Counted from the first letter of the stretch, positions 18,736 through 29,471 are shown. The stretch: 64,000 nucleotides of DNA from Gemmatimonadota bacterium (GCA_026706635.1 JAPOYJ010000084.1:58027-122026), one strand, 5' to 3'. Made by a program: numbers and translations. The notes: generated from the letters alone by a model not told the origin.

Positions 18736-18889
18736 GCAAACCCTGGCCACCCAGATCTGGGAATCGGGGGTTGGAGAGGCGGGTCTGGGCGCACCCCCCA
18801 CCGCGCAAACTCAGGCCATCCAGGTCTCGGGAATCCGGGTTGGAGAGGCGGGCCTGGGAGCGTCCCCACTACGCGGTCCCAGGCCACCC
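18736..18889. repeat. Imperfect 69-bp tandem repeat upstream of mraZ
   Basis: Two units of 69 bases begin at 18736 and 18805, and a truncated third begins at 18874. Each starts GCAAAC or a variant and shares GGCCA, CAG-TCT-GGGAAT and GGTTGGAGAGGCGGG. There is no matching reading frame. The tract lies between the MraZ boxes and the adjoining dispersed element, in the upstream promoter region of the cluster. Confidence 0.75.
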
Positions 18890-19007
18890 ATAGGCCACAG
18901 GCACGGGTGCTGTAAACCATGGATTACATACTGTAAAGCACAGATTACAGAATGGGCGGGCGAGGCCCAGTGGGGATCCAGCGCTGCTCCGGCCGTGGGA
19001 GCTCTGC
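18890..19007 (+). repeat. Dispersed MITE-like element behind uvrA, with internal end deletion
   Basis: It carries the 39-bp AT-rich module at 18911-18949, then the arm with GATCCAGCGCTGCTC and CCGTGGGAGCTC, and ends TCTGC before TA at 19008-19009. The usual CCGTGGAC near the tip is missing. The TA plus the first element base forms the uvrA TAG stop. Confidence 0.75.
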
Positions 19008-21865
19008 TAGCAGCCCACCGCCAGCTCGCCCAGGTAGCGCCCCGTCACGCTCTCCTCCACCCCGGCGACCTCCTCGGGACGACCCATCGCCACCACCCGT
19101 CCGCCCTCCTCGCCCGCACCCGGCCCGAGGTCGACAACCCAGTCCGCCTCGCGAACGACCTGCAGGTCGTGCTCCACCACGATCAGGGTGTGCCCGGCGC
19201 GCACGAGCTTCCTGAGCACCCGGATCAGCACCGCTACATCGCTCTCGGAGAGACCGGTGGTGGGTTCGTCCAGGATATAGACCCGCCGTCTCCCCTTCCG
19301 CCGCCCGGTGCTGATCAGCTCGCGCGCAATCTTGAGCCGCTGCGACTCGCCACCCGAAAGGTGCGTGGCCGACTGCCCGAGGCGCAGGTAGCCGAGGCCG
19401 ACCTGCTGCAGCTGCCAGAGCGCCTGGCCGAGCCGGGGCTCGCGCACGAAGAAGCGGATCGCCCGGTCGACCGTGAAGTCGAGCACATCCGCCACGCTCC
19501 GCCCACGCACCTCGACGGCAAGCACCTCGGGCCGGTAGCGCCGCCCGCCGCAGTGCTGGCAGACGGTGTGCACGTCGGCCATGAAGACCATCTCGACAAC
19601 GACCAGCCCCGCGCCCGCGCACTCCTGGCAGCGCCCCCCCTTCACATTGAAGGAGAAGCTCCCGGCGTCCAGTCCCGCCCGCCGCGCGGCCGCCTGGGAT
19701 GCGAAGATGCGGCGGATCTCGCCCCAGGCCTTGACGTAGGTCACCGGGGTGGAGCGCGGCGTGCGCCCGATCGGGCTCTGGTCCACGAGCGCCACATCGT
19801 CGAGGCGCCCGAGGCCAGTCAGCTCGCTGTACTCTCCCACCGGCTCCCCCAGGTGCTCCCGAGCCGAGGTCGGGCCGCCCCGCAGCTCCCGCTCGAGCGC
19901 CCGGTAGAGGATGTCCCGGACCAGGGTGGACTTTCCCGACCCCGAGACGCCGGTCACCACGCTCATCGCGCCGATCGGGAATTCGGCCACCGCCTGGCGC
20001 ACGTTGTTGAGGGTGGCACCGACGATCCTGATGCGCTCCCCGTCGACGGGAACACGCCCCTTTGGCGGCCAGACCAGCCGCCCCTGCCCTCCGAGGAGGC
20101 GTCTTGACAGATTCTGGCCAGAATCTGTCACCTTCGCCAGATCGGCCGGCGGGCCCGTGAAGACGACCTCACCGCCCTCGTCGCCGGCGCCGGGGCCGAG
20201 CTGGACGACGTGGTCGGCTCCGAGGACCGCCATGGCGTCGTGCTCGACCACCACGACGGTGTTGCCCCCATCCCTGAGACGGCCCAGCAGCGCCAGCAGC
20301 CGCTCGATCTCGTGGGGGTGGAGTCCGACCGAGGGCTCGTCCAGGATGTAGAGGGTGTCGACGAGGCGCGACCCCATCGAGTTGGCGAGCGAGATGCGCT
20401 GCGCCTCCCCTCCCGAGAGGGTGCGCAGAGGGCGATCGAGGGCGAGGTAGCCGAGCCCGACGTCGACGAGGAACTCGGCGCGGTCGCGTATCTCGCCGAC
20501 TATCGGAGGTGCGATCTCGGCATCCATGCCAGCGAGCTCGAGGCCCTGCACCCACGGTGCCAGCTCCTGGATCGGGAGCGCCGCCACCTCCGCGATGGCG
20601 AGGCCGCCGACGCGCACGCACCGGGCCTCGGGCCTGAGGCGCGACCCCAGGCAGTCGCGGCAGAGCCGGGGCCGCTGGTACTGGCGCAGGAAGACGCGGA
20701 TGTAGCGGCGATAGCGCCTCCGCTCGCGCGACCTGAGGAGGCCGAGTACGCCGCCGAAGTCATCCTTGCCGTAGAGGACCGCCTCCTGGAAGGCGGAGGG
20801 AAGACTCCGCCAGGGATCGAGCCAGGAGACGCCCTCTCGGATCGCGAATCTGCGCAACCGGTCGCGCTCCGCACCATAGCGCGGCTTCGCCCACGGGTCC
20901 ACGGCGCCCTCGGCGAGCGAGAGCCCCGCATCGGGCACGATCAGCTCGGGGTCGTACTCGAGCGTCGTTCCGAAGCCGGTGCACGTCGGGCAGCTCCCGA
21001 AGGGGTTGTTGAAGGAGAAGAGCTTCGGCTCGGGCTCGACGAACCCCTGGTCCGGGTGCCGAGGGCACCTAGGCAGCTCGGAGAGCCATCTCGCAGCCCC
21101 TCCGTCCCCGTCCGGGCGCACGACCGCGGCCTCGCCGCCGCCCTCCCGGTAGCAGATCTCGAGGGCGTCGGCCACGCGGCTTCGCCAGGCGGCGTCGGGT
21201 GCATCCGGGACGGAGATGCGGTCCACGACCACGATGACCTCGCGGCTGGCGGCAAGGTCCGGCCCCTTCGCGCCCCCGTCCGCATCTCCCTCCAGGAGGT
21301 CGGCGAGCTCGGCGGGGATCCCGTCGGCCAGGACCCGCGCATAGCCGAGCGAGCGGAGGTTCTCGGCGATCAGCCGGTGGGAGACGCTCCCGCTCCGGGC
21401 CAGGCGGAAGGCGATCATCGCTCTCGTGCCGACCGGAAGCGAAGCGATCCTCTCCGTCCCCCCGGATACGGAGTCGCTACGGGCCTGGTCGCCGCAGAGG
21501 GGGCAGTGCGGGCGCCCCACCCGCGCGAAGAGGAGCCGCAGGAAGTCGTACACCTCGGTCGCCGTCCCGACGGTCGAGCGGCTCCCGGTCGCCGGACCGC
21601 GCTGCTCGATCGCAATGGCGGGAGAGAGCCCCTCGATCAAGTCCACATCGGGCTTCTCGAGCCGCGCCAGGAACTGCCGCGCGTATGTGGAGAGCGCCTC
21701 CACGTAGCGCCGCTGTCCGGCGGCGAAGAGCGTGTCGAGGGCGAGCGAGGACTTCCCCGAGCCGGAAGGGCCGGTGATGACGGTGAGTCGTCCCCGGGGG
21801 ATGTCCAGGTCGATGTTCTTCAGATTGTGCTGGCGAGCACCTCTGATTCGGATAGCGTCGCCCAT
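19007..21865 (-). CDS. uvrA: UvrA, excinuclease ABC subunit A
   Basis: The damage-recognition ATPase of nucleotide excision repair. The 952-residue protein has two ABC modules: Walker [12 protein letters not shown] near residue 33 and [10 protein letters not shown] around 645, with LSGGEAQRI and LSGGESQRL signatures. Zinc motifs CPLCGDQ, CPTC and CQECAGAG plus CQHCGGRRY are visible. Full length is typical. A perfect 26-bp palindrome lies inside the gene (20105-20130). Its TAG stop is completed by a dispersed repeat. It is transcribed away from the hisC-like gene. Confidence 0.97.
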   Translation of the reverse strand: MGDAIRIRGARQHNLKNIDLDIPRGRLTVITGPSGSGKSSLALDTLFAAGQRRYVEALSTYARQFLARLEKPDVDLIEGLSPAIAIEQRGPATGSRSTVGTATEVYDFLRLLFARVGRPHCPLCGDQARSDSVSGGTERIASLPVGTRAMIAFRLARSGSVSHRLIAENLRSLGYARVLADGIPAELADLLEGDADGGAKGPDLAASREVIVVVDRISVPDAPDAAWRSRVADALEICYREGGGEAAVVRPDGDGGAARWLSELPRCPRHPDQGFVEPEPKLFSFNNPFGSCPTCTGFGTTLEYDPELIVPDAGLSLAEGAVDPWAKPRYGAERDRLRRFAIREGVSWLDPWRSLPSAFQEAVLYGKDDFGGVLGLLRSRERRRYRRYIRVFLRQYQRPRLCRDCLGSRLRPEARCVRVGGLAIAEVAALPIQELAPWVQGLELAGMDAEIAPPIVGEIRDRAEFLVDVGLGYLALDRPLRTLSGGEAQRISLANSMGSRLVDTLYILDEPSVGLHPHEIERLLALLGRLRDGGNTVVVVEHDAMAVLGADHVVQLGPGAGDEGGEVVFTGPPADLAKVTDSGQNLSRRLLGGQGRLVWPPKGRVPVDGERIRIVGATLNNVRQAVAEFPIGAMSVVTGVSGSGKSTLVRDILYRALERELRGGPTSAREHLGEPVGEYSELTGLGRLDDVALVDQSPIGRTPRSTPVTYVKAWGEIRRIFASQAAARRAGLDAGSFSFNVKGGRCQECAGAGLVVVEMVFMADVHTVCQHCGGRRYRPEVLAVEVRGRSVADVLDFTVDRAIRFFVREPRLGQALWQLQQVGLGYLRLGQSATHLSGGESQRLKIARELISTGRRKGRRRVYILDEPTTGLSESDVAVLIRVLRKLVRAGHTLIVVEHDLQVVREADWVVDLGPGAGEEGGRVVAMGRPEEVAGVEESVTGRYLGELAVGC
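20105..20130. repeat. Perfect 26-bp palindrome inside uvrA
   Basis: TGACAGATTCTGG is followed directly by its exact reverse complement. It encodes the segment around TDSGQNLS between the first ABC module and the second. A degenerate relative with the same TGACA-N16-TGTCA spacing lies at 29472-29497. A palindrome this long is unlikely by chance in GC-rich coding DNA. It may be a protein binding site or a short mobile palindrome. Confidence 0.8.
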
Positions 21866-21973
21866 CTGCGTGTCCCGGTTGCCGAAACGCCCCTATCTTC
21901 CGACCGTGCCTGTGCCGCCGCAGGCAGGCGGCCGGACGGGCGTCCGGCAATCTACCAACAGCACCCGGGGCCT

Positions 21974-23074
21974 ATGGACATCTATCCGCGCGCCGAATAC
22001 GGGTCACTCGACCGCTACCTCCCCGACCACTCCCCGATCGCCTTCGACCTGAGCGACAACCGGAACCTCTGGGGTGCCCACCCGGCCGCCCTCGAGGCCC
22101 TCGCGTCGGCCGGCAGCCGCACAGCCTCCGAGTACCCGGAGAGCTACGCGGAGCGCTTCGCCGCCTCTGCGGCCGCCCGCTTCGGAGTCGATGCCAGGGA
22201 GGTCACGACCGGTGCCGGGGGCACCGGGATGCTGGACGCGATCATGCGGGCGGTGGCGCCGACCGAGATGCGCTACCTGGACCCCGGGTGGCCGCCCGCC
22301 TCGATGCTCGCCGTCGCCAACGGCCACCGGCCGGTCCCCGTCGAGTGGTCGGAGGGGATCGACGATCCGGTGCGCTTCGCGGGGGGTGGGCCGTGCATAG
22401 TCTTCCTGGCCAATCCCGCCAACCCGACGGGCGAGACGGTGACGGACGACTGGATCCGGGCCCTGCTGGCACACACCGAGAGGGTCGGGAGCGTCCTCAT
22501 AATAGACGAGGCCTACGGCGAGTACAGCCGGGACGCCGACGACACCACCCCGATCGCCATGGCGCTGGGATCGGAGCGGGCGCTCTGCGTCAAGACGCTC
22601 TCGAAGGCGTACGGGCTCGCCGGGCTGCGGATCGGGTACGCTCTGGCAAGCGAGGCGCTGGCGCTCGAGGTGGACAAGGCCCGGGGCCCCTTCATGGTAT
22701 CTGGCACCTCGACCGCGGCGGCCGCGGCGGCGATCGCAAGCGACTCGCCCTGGCTCGCCGAGACCGTCGCCAGGAGCCGCGCCAACCGCGAGCGAGTCGG
22801 TAGGAGTCTGCGGGCCCGAGGCTACGACGTCGCGCAATCGGCGGCCAACTTCGTCTTCGTGCGTGTACCGGATGCGGATCTGGACGAGGTGGCCCGCAGG
22901 CTCGAGCGCTCCGGCGTGCGGGCGCGCCCCTTCCGGAGCCGGTCGCCAGCCGGCACCGGGCTACGCGCGACCGTGGGCCCATGGGAGGCGATGCAGCGAC
23001 TCCTGGACGCCTTCGACCTCGCGGCCGCGGACCGTTCCTCGAGGCCGCAAGATGAGCGTCTACGAGGAGGATAG
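21974..23074 (+). CDS. hisC: HisC-like PLP aminotransferase (histidinol-phosphate type)
   Basis: A fold-type I PLP aminotransferase, likely converting imidazole acetol phosphate and glutamate to histidinol phosphate or acting on a related amino acid. The 366-residue protein has NPANPTG (147-153), the IDEAYGEY segment and the PLP lysine in [15 protein letters not shown] (Lys about 211). No other his genes lie nearby, so substrate is uncertain. The start ATG at 21974 removes an N-terminal extension antisense to uvrA. The 108-base gap to uvrA must hold divergent promoters. Confidence 0.85.
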   Translation: MDIYPRAEYGSLDRYLPDHSPIAFDLSDNRNLWGAHPAALEALASAGSRTASEYPESYAERFAASAAARFGVDAREVTTGAGGTGMLDAIMRAVAPTEMRYLDPGWPPASMLAVANGHRPVPVEWSEGIDDPVRFAGGGPCIVFLANPANPTGETVTDDWIRALLAHTERVGSVLIIDEAYGEYSRDADDTTPIAMALGSERALCVKTLSKAYGLAGLRIGYALASEALALEVDKARGPFMVSGTSTAAAAAAIASDSPWLAETVARSRANRERVGRSLRARGYDVAQSAANFVFVRVPDADLDEVARRLERSGVRARPFRSRSPAGTGLRATVGPWEAMQRLLDAFDLAAADRSSRPQDERLRGG

Positions 23075-24869
23075 CCCAGGGAAGGCGTACGACGGGCGCC
23101 TGATGCGGCGGATGCTCGCCTACCTGCGCCCCTACCGCCTGGCGGTCGCCGTCGCGGTGCTCCTCCTCATGCTGGCGTCGGGGCTGGCGGTGGTGGGCCC
23201 CTACCTCACCAAGATCGCCCTCGACGACGCCATCCCGAATGGCGACGGCCGCCACCTGGCGCTCCTGGCGCTCCTCTTCGCCGGCGCGACGCTCCTCGTC
23301 TTCGTCTTTCAGTACATCCAGGCGTTGATCACCGCGTGGCTTGGCCAGCGGGTGATGCGCGATCTGCGCACCCAGATCTTCGCGCACCTTCAGCGGCTCG
23401 ACCTCGCCTTCTACGACCGCAATCCAGTCGGGCGTCTGATGACGCGCGTGACCTCCGATGTGGAGACGCTGAACGAGCTCTTCAGCTCCGGGCTGGTGAC
23501 GGTCTTCGGGGACATCTTCACCCTCCTCTTCATAGTCGTCGCGATGCTGCAGCTCGACTTCGAGCTGGCGCTCGTGACCTTCAGCGTGCTCCCGTTCGTC
23601 GCCTGGACGGCCTTCGTCTTCAGGTCGCGGATCCGCTCGGCCTTCCGCGACATACGGCTGCGCGTCGCCCGCATGAACGCATTCCTGCACGAGCGCTTCA
23701 CCGGGATCCGGGTGGTGCACCTCTTCAACCGCCAGGACGCCGACATGGAGCGCTTCCGGGTGCTCAACCAGGACTACCTCTCGGCCCACCTCCGCTCGAT
23801 CACCTACTACGCCCTCTTCTTCCCGATCGTCCAGCTCCTCACCGCGGTGGCGCTCGCGCTCGTGATCTGGTACGGGGGCGGCGCGACGATCCAGGGGACG
23901 GTCACGATCGGGGTGCTGGCCGCCTTCCTGGAGTACGGGCGCCGCTTCTACCGGCCGATCCAGGACCTCTCCGACAAGTACAACCTGCTGCAGGGCGCGG
24001 TCGCCTCCTCGGAGCGCATCTTCGCCCTCCTCGACGAGGAGCCCGCGATCGCCGACCCCCCGGAGCCGCTCGGCTTTCCGGCGCACGCGCCCGGCGAGAT
24101 CCGCTTCGAGGGCGTCTGGTTCGCCTACACCAGCCGGAGGGTGGAGGGGAGCGACGCCGAAGAGTGGGTGATCCGCGACCTCTCCTTCGCGGTGGCGCCC
24201 GGCGAGAAGATCGCGATCGTGGGGCACACGGGGGCGGGCAAGACGACGATCGTGAACCTGCTGATGCGCTTCTACGAGCCGCAGCGGGGGCGGATCCTCG
24301 TCGACGGCGTGCCGATCGAGCGCGTCCGGATCGCCGACCTCAGGGCGCGCGTCGGGCTGGTGCTGCAGGACATCTTCCTCTTCAGCCGCTCGGTGGCGCA
24401 CAACGTCCGCCTCGGCGACCCGGAGATCGACGACGACCGGGTCCGCGCCGCTCTCGACGCGGTGGGAGCAACACCCTTCGTCGAGCGGCTGCCGCGCGGG
24501 ACGGGCGAGGAGCTCGGGGAGCGGGGGGCGACGCTCTCGGTGGGGGAACGGCAGCTCGTCTCGCTGGCGCGGGCGCTCGCCTACGACCCCGACATCCTGG
24601 TCCTCGACGAGGCAACGAGCTCGGTGGACTCCGAGGTCGAGGCGCGGATCGAGGAGGCCACGAGCCGCCTGATGCGGGGGCGCACCAGCCTGGTCGTCGC
24701 CCACCGGCTCTCGACGGTGAGGAGCGCGGACAGGATCATCGTGATGCACCACGGCCACCTGGCCGAGGAGGGCCGCCACGAGGAGCTGCTCGGGGAGCCG
24801 GGACTCTACCGGCGGCTGCACGAGCTCCAGTTCGCGCGGGCGCACGGAGGGACGTTAGTGCATAATTGA
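23052..24869 (+). CDS. ABC exporter half-transporter (MsbA/MdlB type)
   Basis: A 605-residue fused membrane and ATPase subunit. Residues about 25-320 hold six membrane helices. The nucleotide-binding domain has Walker A GHTGAGKTT (about 391-399), the Q-loop in VLQDIFLF, signature LSVGERQ (about 495), Walker B ILVLDEATSSVD and the switch VVAHRLSTV. Such homodimeric exporters move lipids, peptides or drugs; the substrate cannot be read here. Its ATG overlaps the end of the aminotransferase gene by 23 bases, so the two are probably coexpressed. The last codons form LVHN. Confidence 0.93.
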   Translation: MSVYEEDSPGKAYDGRLMRRMLAYLRPYRLAVAVAVLLLMLASGLAVVGPYLTKIALDDAIPNGDGRHLALLALLFAGATLLVFVFQYIQALITAWLGQRVMRDLRTQIFAHLQRLDLAFYDRNPVGRLMTRVTSDVETLNELFSSGLVTVFGDIFTLLFIVVAMLQLDFELALVTFSVLPFVAWTAFVFRSRIRSAFRDIRLRVARMNAFLHERFTGIRVVHLFNRQDADMERFRVLNQDYLSAHLRSITYYALFFPIVQLLTAVALALVIWYGGGATIQGTVTIGVLAAFLEYGRRFYRPIQDLSDKYNLLQGAVASSERIFALLDEEPAIADPPEPLGFPAHAPGEIRFEGVWFAYTSRRVEGSDAEEWVIRDLSFAVAPGEKIAIVGHTGAGKTTIVNLLMRFYEPQRGRILVDGVPIERVRIADLRARVGLVLQDIFLFSRSVAHNVRLGDPEIDDDRVRAALDAVGATPFVERLPRGTGEELGERGATLSVGERQLVSLARALAYDPDILVLDEATSSVDSEVEARIEEATSRLMRGRTSLVVAHRLSTVRSADRIIVMHHGHLAEEGRHEELLGEPGLYRRLHELQFARAHGGTLVHN

Positions 24870-24942
24870 TGGGGTGGGGCGCGTGCGCTCGGCACGGACG
24901 CCCGCTCGCCAAGGTCAACGCAAGCCAAAGGAAGCGCCGCAG

Positions 24943-25830
24943 ATGACATTCCTACCGATCGCCATCATTCTAATCGCGCTGGGGGCGATCGTCCGCAGCA
25001 TGCCCCCGGGTCGCTCCGGGATCCCGACCAAGCTGGTCGGCTACGGCGTCATGGGGCTGGGCGTCGTCCTCGTGCTGCTGAACTCCGTCGTCCTGATCCG
25101 AGTGGGCGAGGTCGGCGTCAAGCACTTCCTCGGCAGGGTGGATCCGCGGCCGCTCGGCGAGGGTCTGCACTTCATCAACCCGCTGGCGTCGGTGGAGCGC
25201 ATGAGTGTGCGCGAGCAGTCGTTTCCGGCGCAGGGCGGCATCGAGCAGATCGAGGCCCAGACCTCCGAGCAGCTCAATGTGACGCTCGAGGTCTCGCTCC
25301 TCTACGAGATCAACGGCGCCAACGCCCCCGACCTCTACGGCCGCATCGGATCGGAGGAGCAGATCGAGCGCCAGATCGTCCTGAACGCGGTGCGCAACGG
25401 CGTGCGCGACGCCGTGGCGACCAAGTCGATCAACGAGATCTTCTCGCCCGACCGTCGCGAGCTCGCGATCGGGATGAGGGAGGAGATCCAGGCCAAGGCC
25501 GGCGACCGAATCGACGTGGTCGACGTGTTCGTGCGCGACATCCAGGCCCCCGCCAGGGTGCGCGACGCGATCGAGCAGAAGCTGGAGCGCGAGCAGCAGG
25601 TCGCCGCCGAGGAGTTTCAGACCCAGATCATCCAGGAGAGGGCCCGCCAGCAGGCGGAGGAGGCGAAGGGGATCGCCGAGGCGCAGCGGATCATCAGCCA
25701 GGGCCTCACGCAGGAGTACCTGACCTTCTTCTACATCCAGCAGCTCTCGGCGATGCCCGAGGGAACGCTCGTCTACGTGCCGACCGAGGGAGGCATCCCG
25801 CTGATCAGGAATCTGGGCGGAGGGCGGTAG
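24943..25830 (+). CDS. SPFH/prohibitin-family membrane protein
   Basis: A 295-residue protein with two N-terminal membrane segments (about 2-18 and 30-50). The SPFH domain begins VLIRVGEVGVKHFLGRVDPRPL, and a charged coiled-coil follows (residues about 200-260). It resembles prohibitins, which form membrane rings that act as scaffolds for membrane proteases. ATG at 24943 follows GGAAG; the longer frame from 24874 has no better support. It is followed after 6 bases by the aminopeptidase gene, so a short operon is likely. Confidence 0.9.
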   Translation: MTFLPIAIILIALGAIVRSMPPGRSGIPTKLVGYGVMGLGVVLVLLNSVVLIRVGEVGVKHFLGRVDPRPLGEGLHFINPLASVERMSVREQSFPAQGGIEQIEAQTSEQLNVTLEVSLLYEINGANAPDLYGRIGSEEQIERQIVLNAVRNGVRDAVATKSINEIFSPDRRELAIGMREEIQAKAGDRIDVVDVFVRDIQAPARVRDAIEQKLEREQQVAAEEFQTQIIQERARQQAEEAKGIAEAQRIISQGLTQEYLTFFYIQQLSAMPEGTLVYVPTEGGIPLIRNLGGGR

Positions 25831-25836
25831 CCTCCG

Positions 25837-27003
25837 ATGCCGGAGGAGGTTCGTCCACAGGCTGATGACCGTCCGCCGGACTCCGGCGGCCGCGGCGGGC
25901 GCGGAAGGCGCTGGGGAGCCCGGATCCTCGTCGTGGCCGCCCTGGGACTCGCCTCCGTCGCCGCGACGACGCTCGCGACCGGGTGCTCGCCCGGGTACGT
26001 GCTGCGCGCCGGGTGGGAGGAGGCCAAGATCCTGAATGGTCGCCGCTCGCTCCCCGAGGTGATCCTCGATCCGGCTACCGACGCCGAGACGCGCGCCAAG
26101 CTCACCCTGGCGTACGAGGCGCGCGAGTTCGCGCGCGACTCCCTCCTCCTGGATGTGGGCGATAGCTACACCACCTACACCAAGCTGGACCGGGACACGC
26201 TGGCGATGGTCCTCTCGGCGGCGAAGCCCGACTCGCTGGCACCGGTGACTTGGTGGTTTCCGATCGTGGGGCATGTCCCCTACCGGGGCTTCTTCGATCT
26301 GGCCGAGGCGGAGAGGGAGCAGGTGAAGCTCGAGGCCAGGGGGTTCGACACCTACCTGCGCCCGACTGCCGCCTTCAGCACCCTGGGCTGGTTCTCCGAC
26401 CCCCTCCTCTCGACGATCGTGCGCTACGACGAGGTGGAGCTGGTCGCGACTATCATGCACGAGCTCTCGCACAACCACCTCTTCGTCGCAGGCCAGGTTC
26501 GCTTCAACGAGAGCTTCGCGACATGGGTGGGACGGAGCGCTGCAATCGCCTTCTTCTGCAGCCCGGCGGGCGGCGGGCCCGAGTCCGCCCTCTGCGCCCA
26601 GGCCCGGGACCGCTGGGAGGACATGATGCTCTACTCGCGCTACATCGACGGCCTCGTCGCGGAGCTCGAGGAGCACTACGCCGACGAGTCGGCCACGACC
26701 GAGGCGAAGATCGCCGGCCGCGACGAGGTCTTTCTGCGCCATCGGGAGCACTTTCGGCGGGAGATCCGCCCCCGCCTCAGGTCGCTCACCTTCGCGAGGT
26801 ACGGCGAGGAGCCGCCTAACAACGCGATCCTGCTGAGCCGGATGCGCTACTACCACCGCCTCCCGGACTTCGACCGGCATCTGGCGCTGCACGGCGGTTC
26901 CCTCCCCCGCGCCCTGGCCACCTTCGAGGCGGCCGCCGACGCCCTGGACGACCTCTTCGAGGTGCTCCCCGCCAGCGAACTCCCCGCCGGCCGATGTCCG
27001 TAG
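25837..27003 (+). CDS. Predicted aminopeptidase lipoprotein (PF10023 family)
   Basis: A 388-residue putative zinc aminopeptidase. After an Arg/Gly-rich leader, a hydrophobic segment ends in the lipobox LATGC, followed by GYVLRAGWEEAKIL, a conserved family opening. The metal site is HELSH (His208, Glu209, His212) with NESFATWVG downstream. The annotated first codons overlap a stretch (GAGGAGGTTCGTCCACAGGCTG) resembling the end of the dispersed repeat family, so the true start may be further downstream and the leader may derive from that element. The last 10 bases overlap leuS. Confidence 0.85.
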   Translation: MPEEVRPQADDRPPDSGGRGGRGRRWGARILVVAALGLASVAATTLATGCSPGYVLRAGWEEAKILNGRRSLPEVILDPATDAETRAKLTLAYEAREFARDSLLLDVGDSYTTYTKLDRDTLAMVLSAAKPDSLAPVTWWFPIVGHVPYRGFFDLAEAEREQVKLEARGFDTYLRPTAAFSTLGWFSDPLLSTIVRYDEVELVATIMHELSHNHLFVAGQVRFNESFATWVGRSAAIAFFCSPAGGGPESALCAQARDRWEDMMLYSRYIDGLVAELEEHYADESATTEAKIAGRDEVFLRHREHFRREIRPRLRSLTFARYGEEPPNNAILLSRMRYYHRLPDFDRHLALHGGSLPRALATFEAAADALDDLFEVLPASELPAGRCP

Positions 27004-29447
27004 CATCCGAGAGGAGGTACGACCCCGGCACTGTCGAGCGCGAGTGGCAGGGCAGGTGGGAGGAGGAGGGAACCAACTCCTTCACCCTCGAGGAGCTGCG
27101 AACCGCGGAGCGCCCCTTCTACAACCTCATGATGTTCCCCTACCCCTCGGCCGAGGGGCTGCACGTCGGCAACATCTACGCCTTCACCGGGGCGGATGTC
27201 CACGGCCGCTTCCAGCGCATGCAGGGCCGCGACGTCTTCGAGCCGATCGGCTTCGACGCCTTCGGGATCCACTCGGAGAACTTCGCGCTCAGGACCGGGG
27301 TCCACCCGATGGAGCTGATCCCGTCGAACGTGGCCAACTTCACCCGCCAGCTGCGTCGCATGGGCGGGATGTTCGACTGGGACCACACCGTCGACACGAC
27401 GGCGCCCGACTACTACCGCTGGACCCAGTGGCTCTTCCTGCAACTCTTCAGGCACGGTCTGGCCGAACAGAAGGAGGCGCCGGTCAACTGGTGTCCGAAG
27501 GACATGACGGTCCTCGCCAACGAGCAGGTCGTCGTCGGCGAGTGCGAGCGCTGCGGCACCCCGGTCGAGCAGCGCCTGATCCGCCAGTGGTTCCTGAAGA
27601 TCACGAAGTACGCCGACCGGCTCCTCGACAACCTGCCGGGCCTCGACTGGAGCGACACGACCCGGAAGGCCCAGCGCGCCTGGATCAGGCGCTCCCGAGG
27701 CGCCGAGATCTCCTTCCCGGCGATCGGCACCGAGATGGCCGTCGCAGCCTTCACGACACGCCCCGACACGATCTTCGGCTCGACGTACATGGTGCTCGCG
27801 CCTGAGCACCCGATCCTGGACGCCGTGACGAGCGACGACCGCAGGGAGGAGGTGGAGGCGTACCGGGAGCGCACCCGCGCGATGGACCTCGTGGCGCGCC
27901 AGAAGGTCGAGAAGAACAAGACGGGCGTCTTCACCGGGGGGTACTGCCTGAACCCCGCGACGGGCAGGCCCATCCCGGTATGGATCGCCGACTACGTGCT
28001 GATGGGGTACGGAACCGGGGCCATCATGGCGGTGCCCGGACACGACGAGCGCGACTTCGACTTCGCCACCGCCTACGACCTCCCGATCGTTCGCGTGGTG
28101 GCGGGCGAAGGCGAGGGCGCCGACGATCCTCTCGATATCGCCTACGAATGGCCGGAAGGAAGGCTCGTCAACTCCGGAGGGTACGACGGCCTCTCCCCCG
28201 CCGAGGCCCAGAGGGCGATCGTGGACGACCTCTCCGCCCAGGGGCTGGCCGAACCCAGGGTCAACTACCGGCTGCACGACTGGTGCATCTCGCGCCAGCG
28301 CTACTGGGGCCCGCCGATCCCGATCGTCCACTGCGAGGAGTGCGGCGCGGTGCCGGTCCCCGAGGAGGAGCTGCCGGTGGTCCTGCCCCGGGTGGAGGAC
28401 TTCCGCCCCGACGACTCCGGGGTGAGCCCGCTCGCGCGCGTGAGCGACTGGTACAGGGTCCCATGCCCCGCCTGCGGACGCGAGGCGAGACGGGAGACCG
28501 ACGTCTCGGACACCTTCCTCGACAGCGCCTGGTACTTCCTCCGCTACCCCTCGACCGACTTCGCCGACCGCCCCTTCGACGAGGAGATCACCCGCCGCTG
28601 GCTCCCGGTCGACGCCTACATCGGGGGGAACGAACACGCCGTCCTGCACCTGCTCTACAGCCGCTTCGTCGCGATGGCGCTCCACGACATGGGGCTAGTG
28701 GAGTTCGAGGAGCCCTTCACGCACTTCCGGGCCCACGGACTGATCATCCGCGAGGGCGCCAAGATGTCGAAGAGCCGCGGCAATGTGATCATCCCCGATC
28801 CGCTGATCGAGCGCCACGGCGCCGACACCTTCCGCCTGTACCTGATGTTCCTCGGGCCCTTCATGGCCGGGGGGGACTACCAGGACAAGGGGATCTCGGG
28901 TCCGCGCGGATTCCTGCACCGCCTCTGGGAGACCGTCGTGCCTAGGGAGGGGGAGCTTCGCGACGGTGCCCCGGACGCCCGCCTCGAGGCGCTGCTGCAC
29001 CGCACGATCCGGAAGGTGACCGACGACATCGCCGCGCTGCACTACAACACCGCGATCGCGGCGATGATGGAGTACCTGAACGCCGTGCGGGCCGGGGGAC
29101 GAGAGGCCGTCCGCGCCGAGGTCGAGGCGCTGGTCTGCCTGGTGGCACCCTTTGCGCCGCACATCGCGGAGGAGCTCTGGCACCGTCTCGGGCACGCGGA
29201 GAGCATCTTCGAGGGTGCCAACTGGCCTGCCTACGATCCCGCCAAGGCGGCTACCCGCGAGAGCACGCTCGCGGTGCAGATCGACGGCAGGCTGCGCGGC
29301 ACCATCACGGTGGCGAAGGGGTTGGACGAGGAGGCGGCGGTTGCGGCCGCCCGAGCCGAGGAGGGCGTGGCCCGCCGGCTGGAGGGCCGGGAGATCCGGC
29401 GGATCGTCCATGTTCCCGACCGGCTGCTGAACTTTGTCCTGGGATGA
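26994..29447 (+). CDS. leuS: LeuS, leucyl-tRNA synthetase
   Basis: It charges tRNA-Leu with leucine. The 817-residue class I enzyme has the HIGH-like PYPSAEGLHVGN (about 44-55), the CP1 editing domain with TTRPDTIFGSTYMVLAPEHP and VPGHDERDFDFA, zinc-type CxxC pairs, and KMSKSRGNV at about residue 590. Its ATG lies inside the end of the aminopeptidase gene, so it is probably translationally coupled. Confidence 0.97.
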   Translation: MSVASERRYDPGTVEREWQGRWEEEGTNSFTLEELRTAERPFYNLMMFPYPSAEGLHVGNIYAFTGADVHGRFQRMQGRDVFEPIGFDAFGIHSENFALRTGVHPMELIPSNVANFTRQLRRMGGMFDWDHTVDTTAPDYYRWTQWLFLQLFRHGLAEQKEAPVNWCPKDMTVLANEQVVVGECERCGTPVEQRLIRQWFLKITKYADRLLDNLPGLDWSDTTRKAQRAWIRRSRGAEISFPAIGTEMAVAAFTTRPDTIFGSTYMVLAPEHPILDAVTSDDRREEVEAYRERTRAMDLVARQKVEKNKTGVFTGGYCLNPATGRPIPVWIADYVLMGYGTGAIMAVPGHDERDFDFATAYDLPIVRVVAGEGEGADDPLDIAYEWPEGRLVNSGGYDGLSPAEAQRAIVDDLSAQGLAEPRVNYRLHDWCISRQRYWGPPIPIVHCEECGAVPVPEEELPVVLPRVEDFRPDDSGVSPLARVSDWYRVPCPACGREARRETDVSDTFLDSAWYFLRYPSTDFADRPFDEEITRRWLPVDAYIGGNEHAVLHLLYSRFVAMALHDMGLVEFEEPFTHFRAHGLIIREGAKMSKSRGNVIIPDPLIERHGADTFRLYLMFLGPFMAGGDYQDKGISGPRGFLHRLWETVVPREGELRDGAPDARLEALLHRTIRKVTDDIAALHYNTAIAAMMEYLNAVRAGGREAVRAEVEALVCLVAPFAPHIAEELWHRLGHAESIFEGANWPAYDPAKAATRESTLAVQIDGRLRGTITVAKGLDEEAAVAAARAEEGVARRLEGREIRRIVHVPDRLLNFVLG

Positions 29448-29471
29448 CCCGCAGCGGGCTCACGTGGATCT

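Noticed and set aside
18736..18889. Tandem 69-bp repeats as a CRISPR array
   Set aside because: Units are contiguous, lack alternating spacers and no cas gene is present.
19007..23074. A 954-residue frame joining antisense uvrA and the hisC-like gene
   Set aside because: Only the part from 21974 has family motifs; the upstream half is antisense of uvrA.
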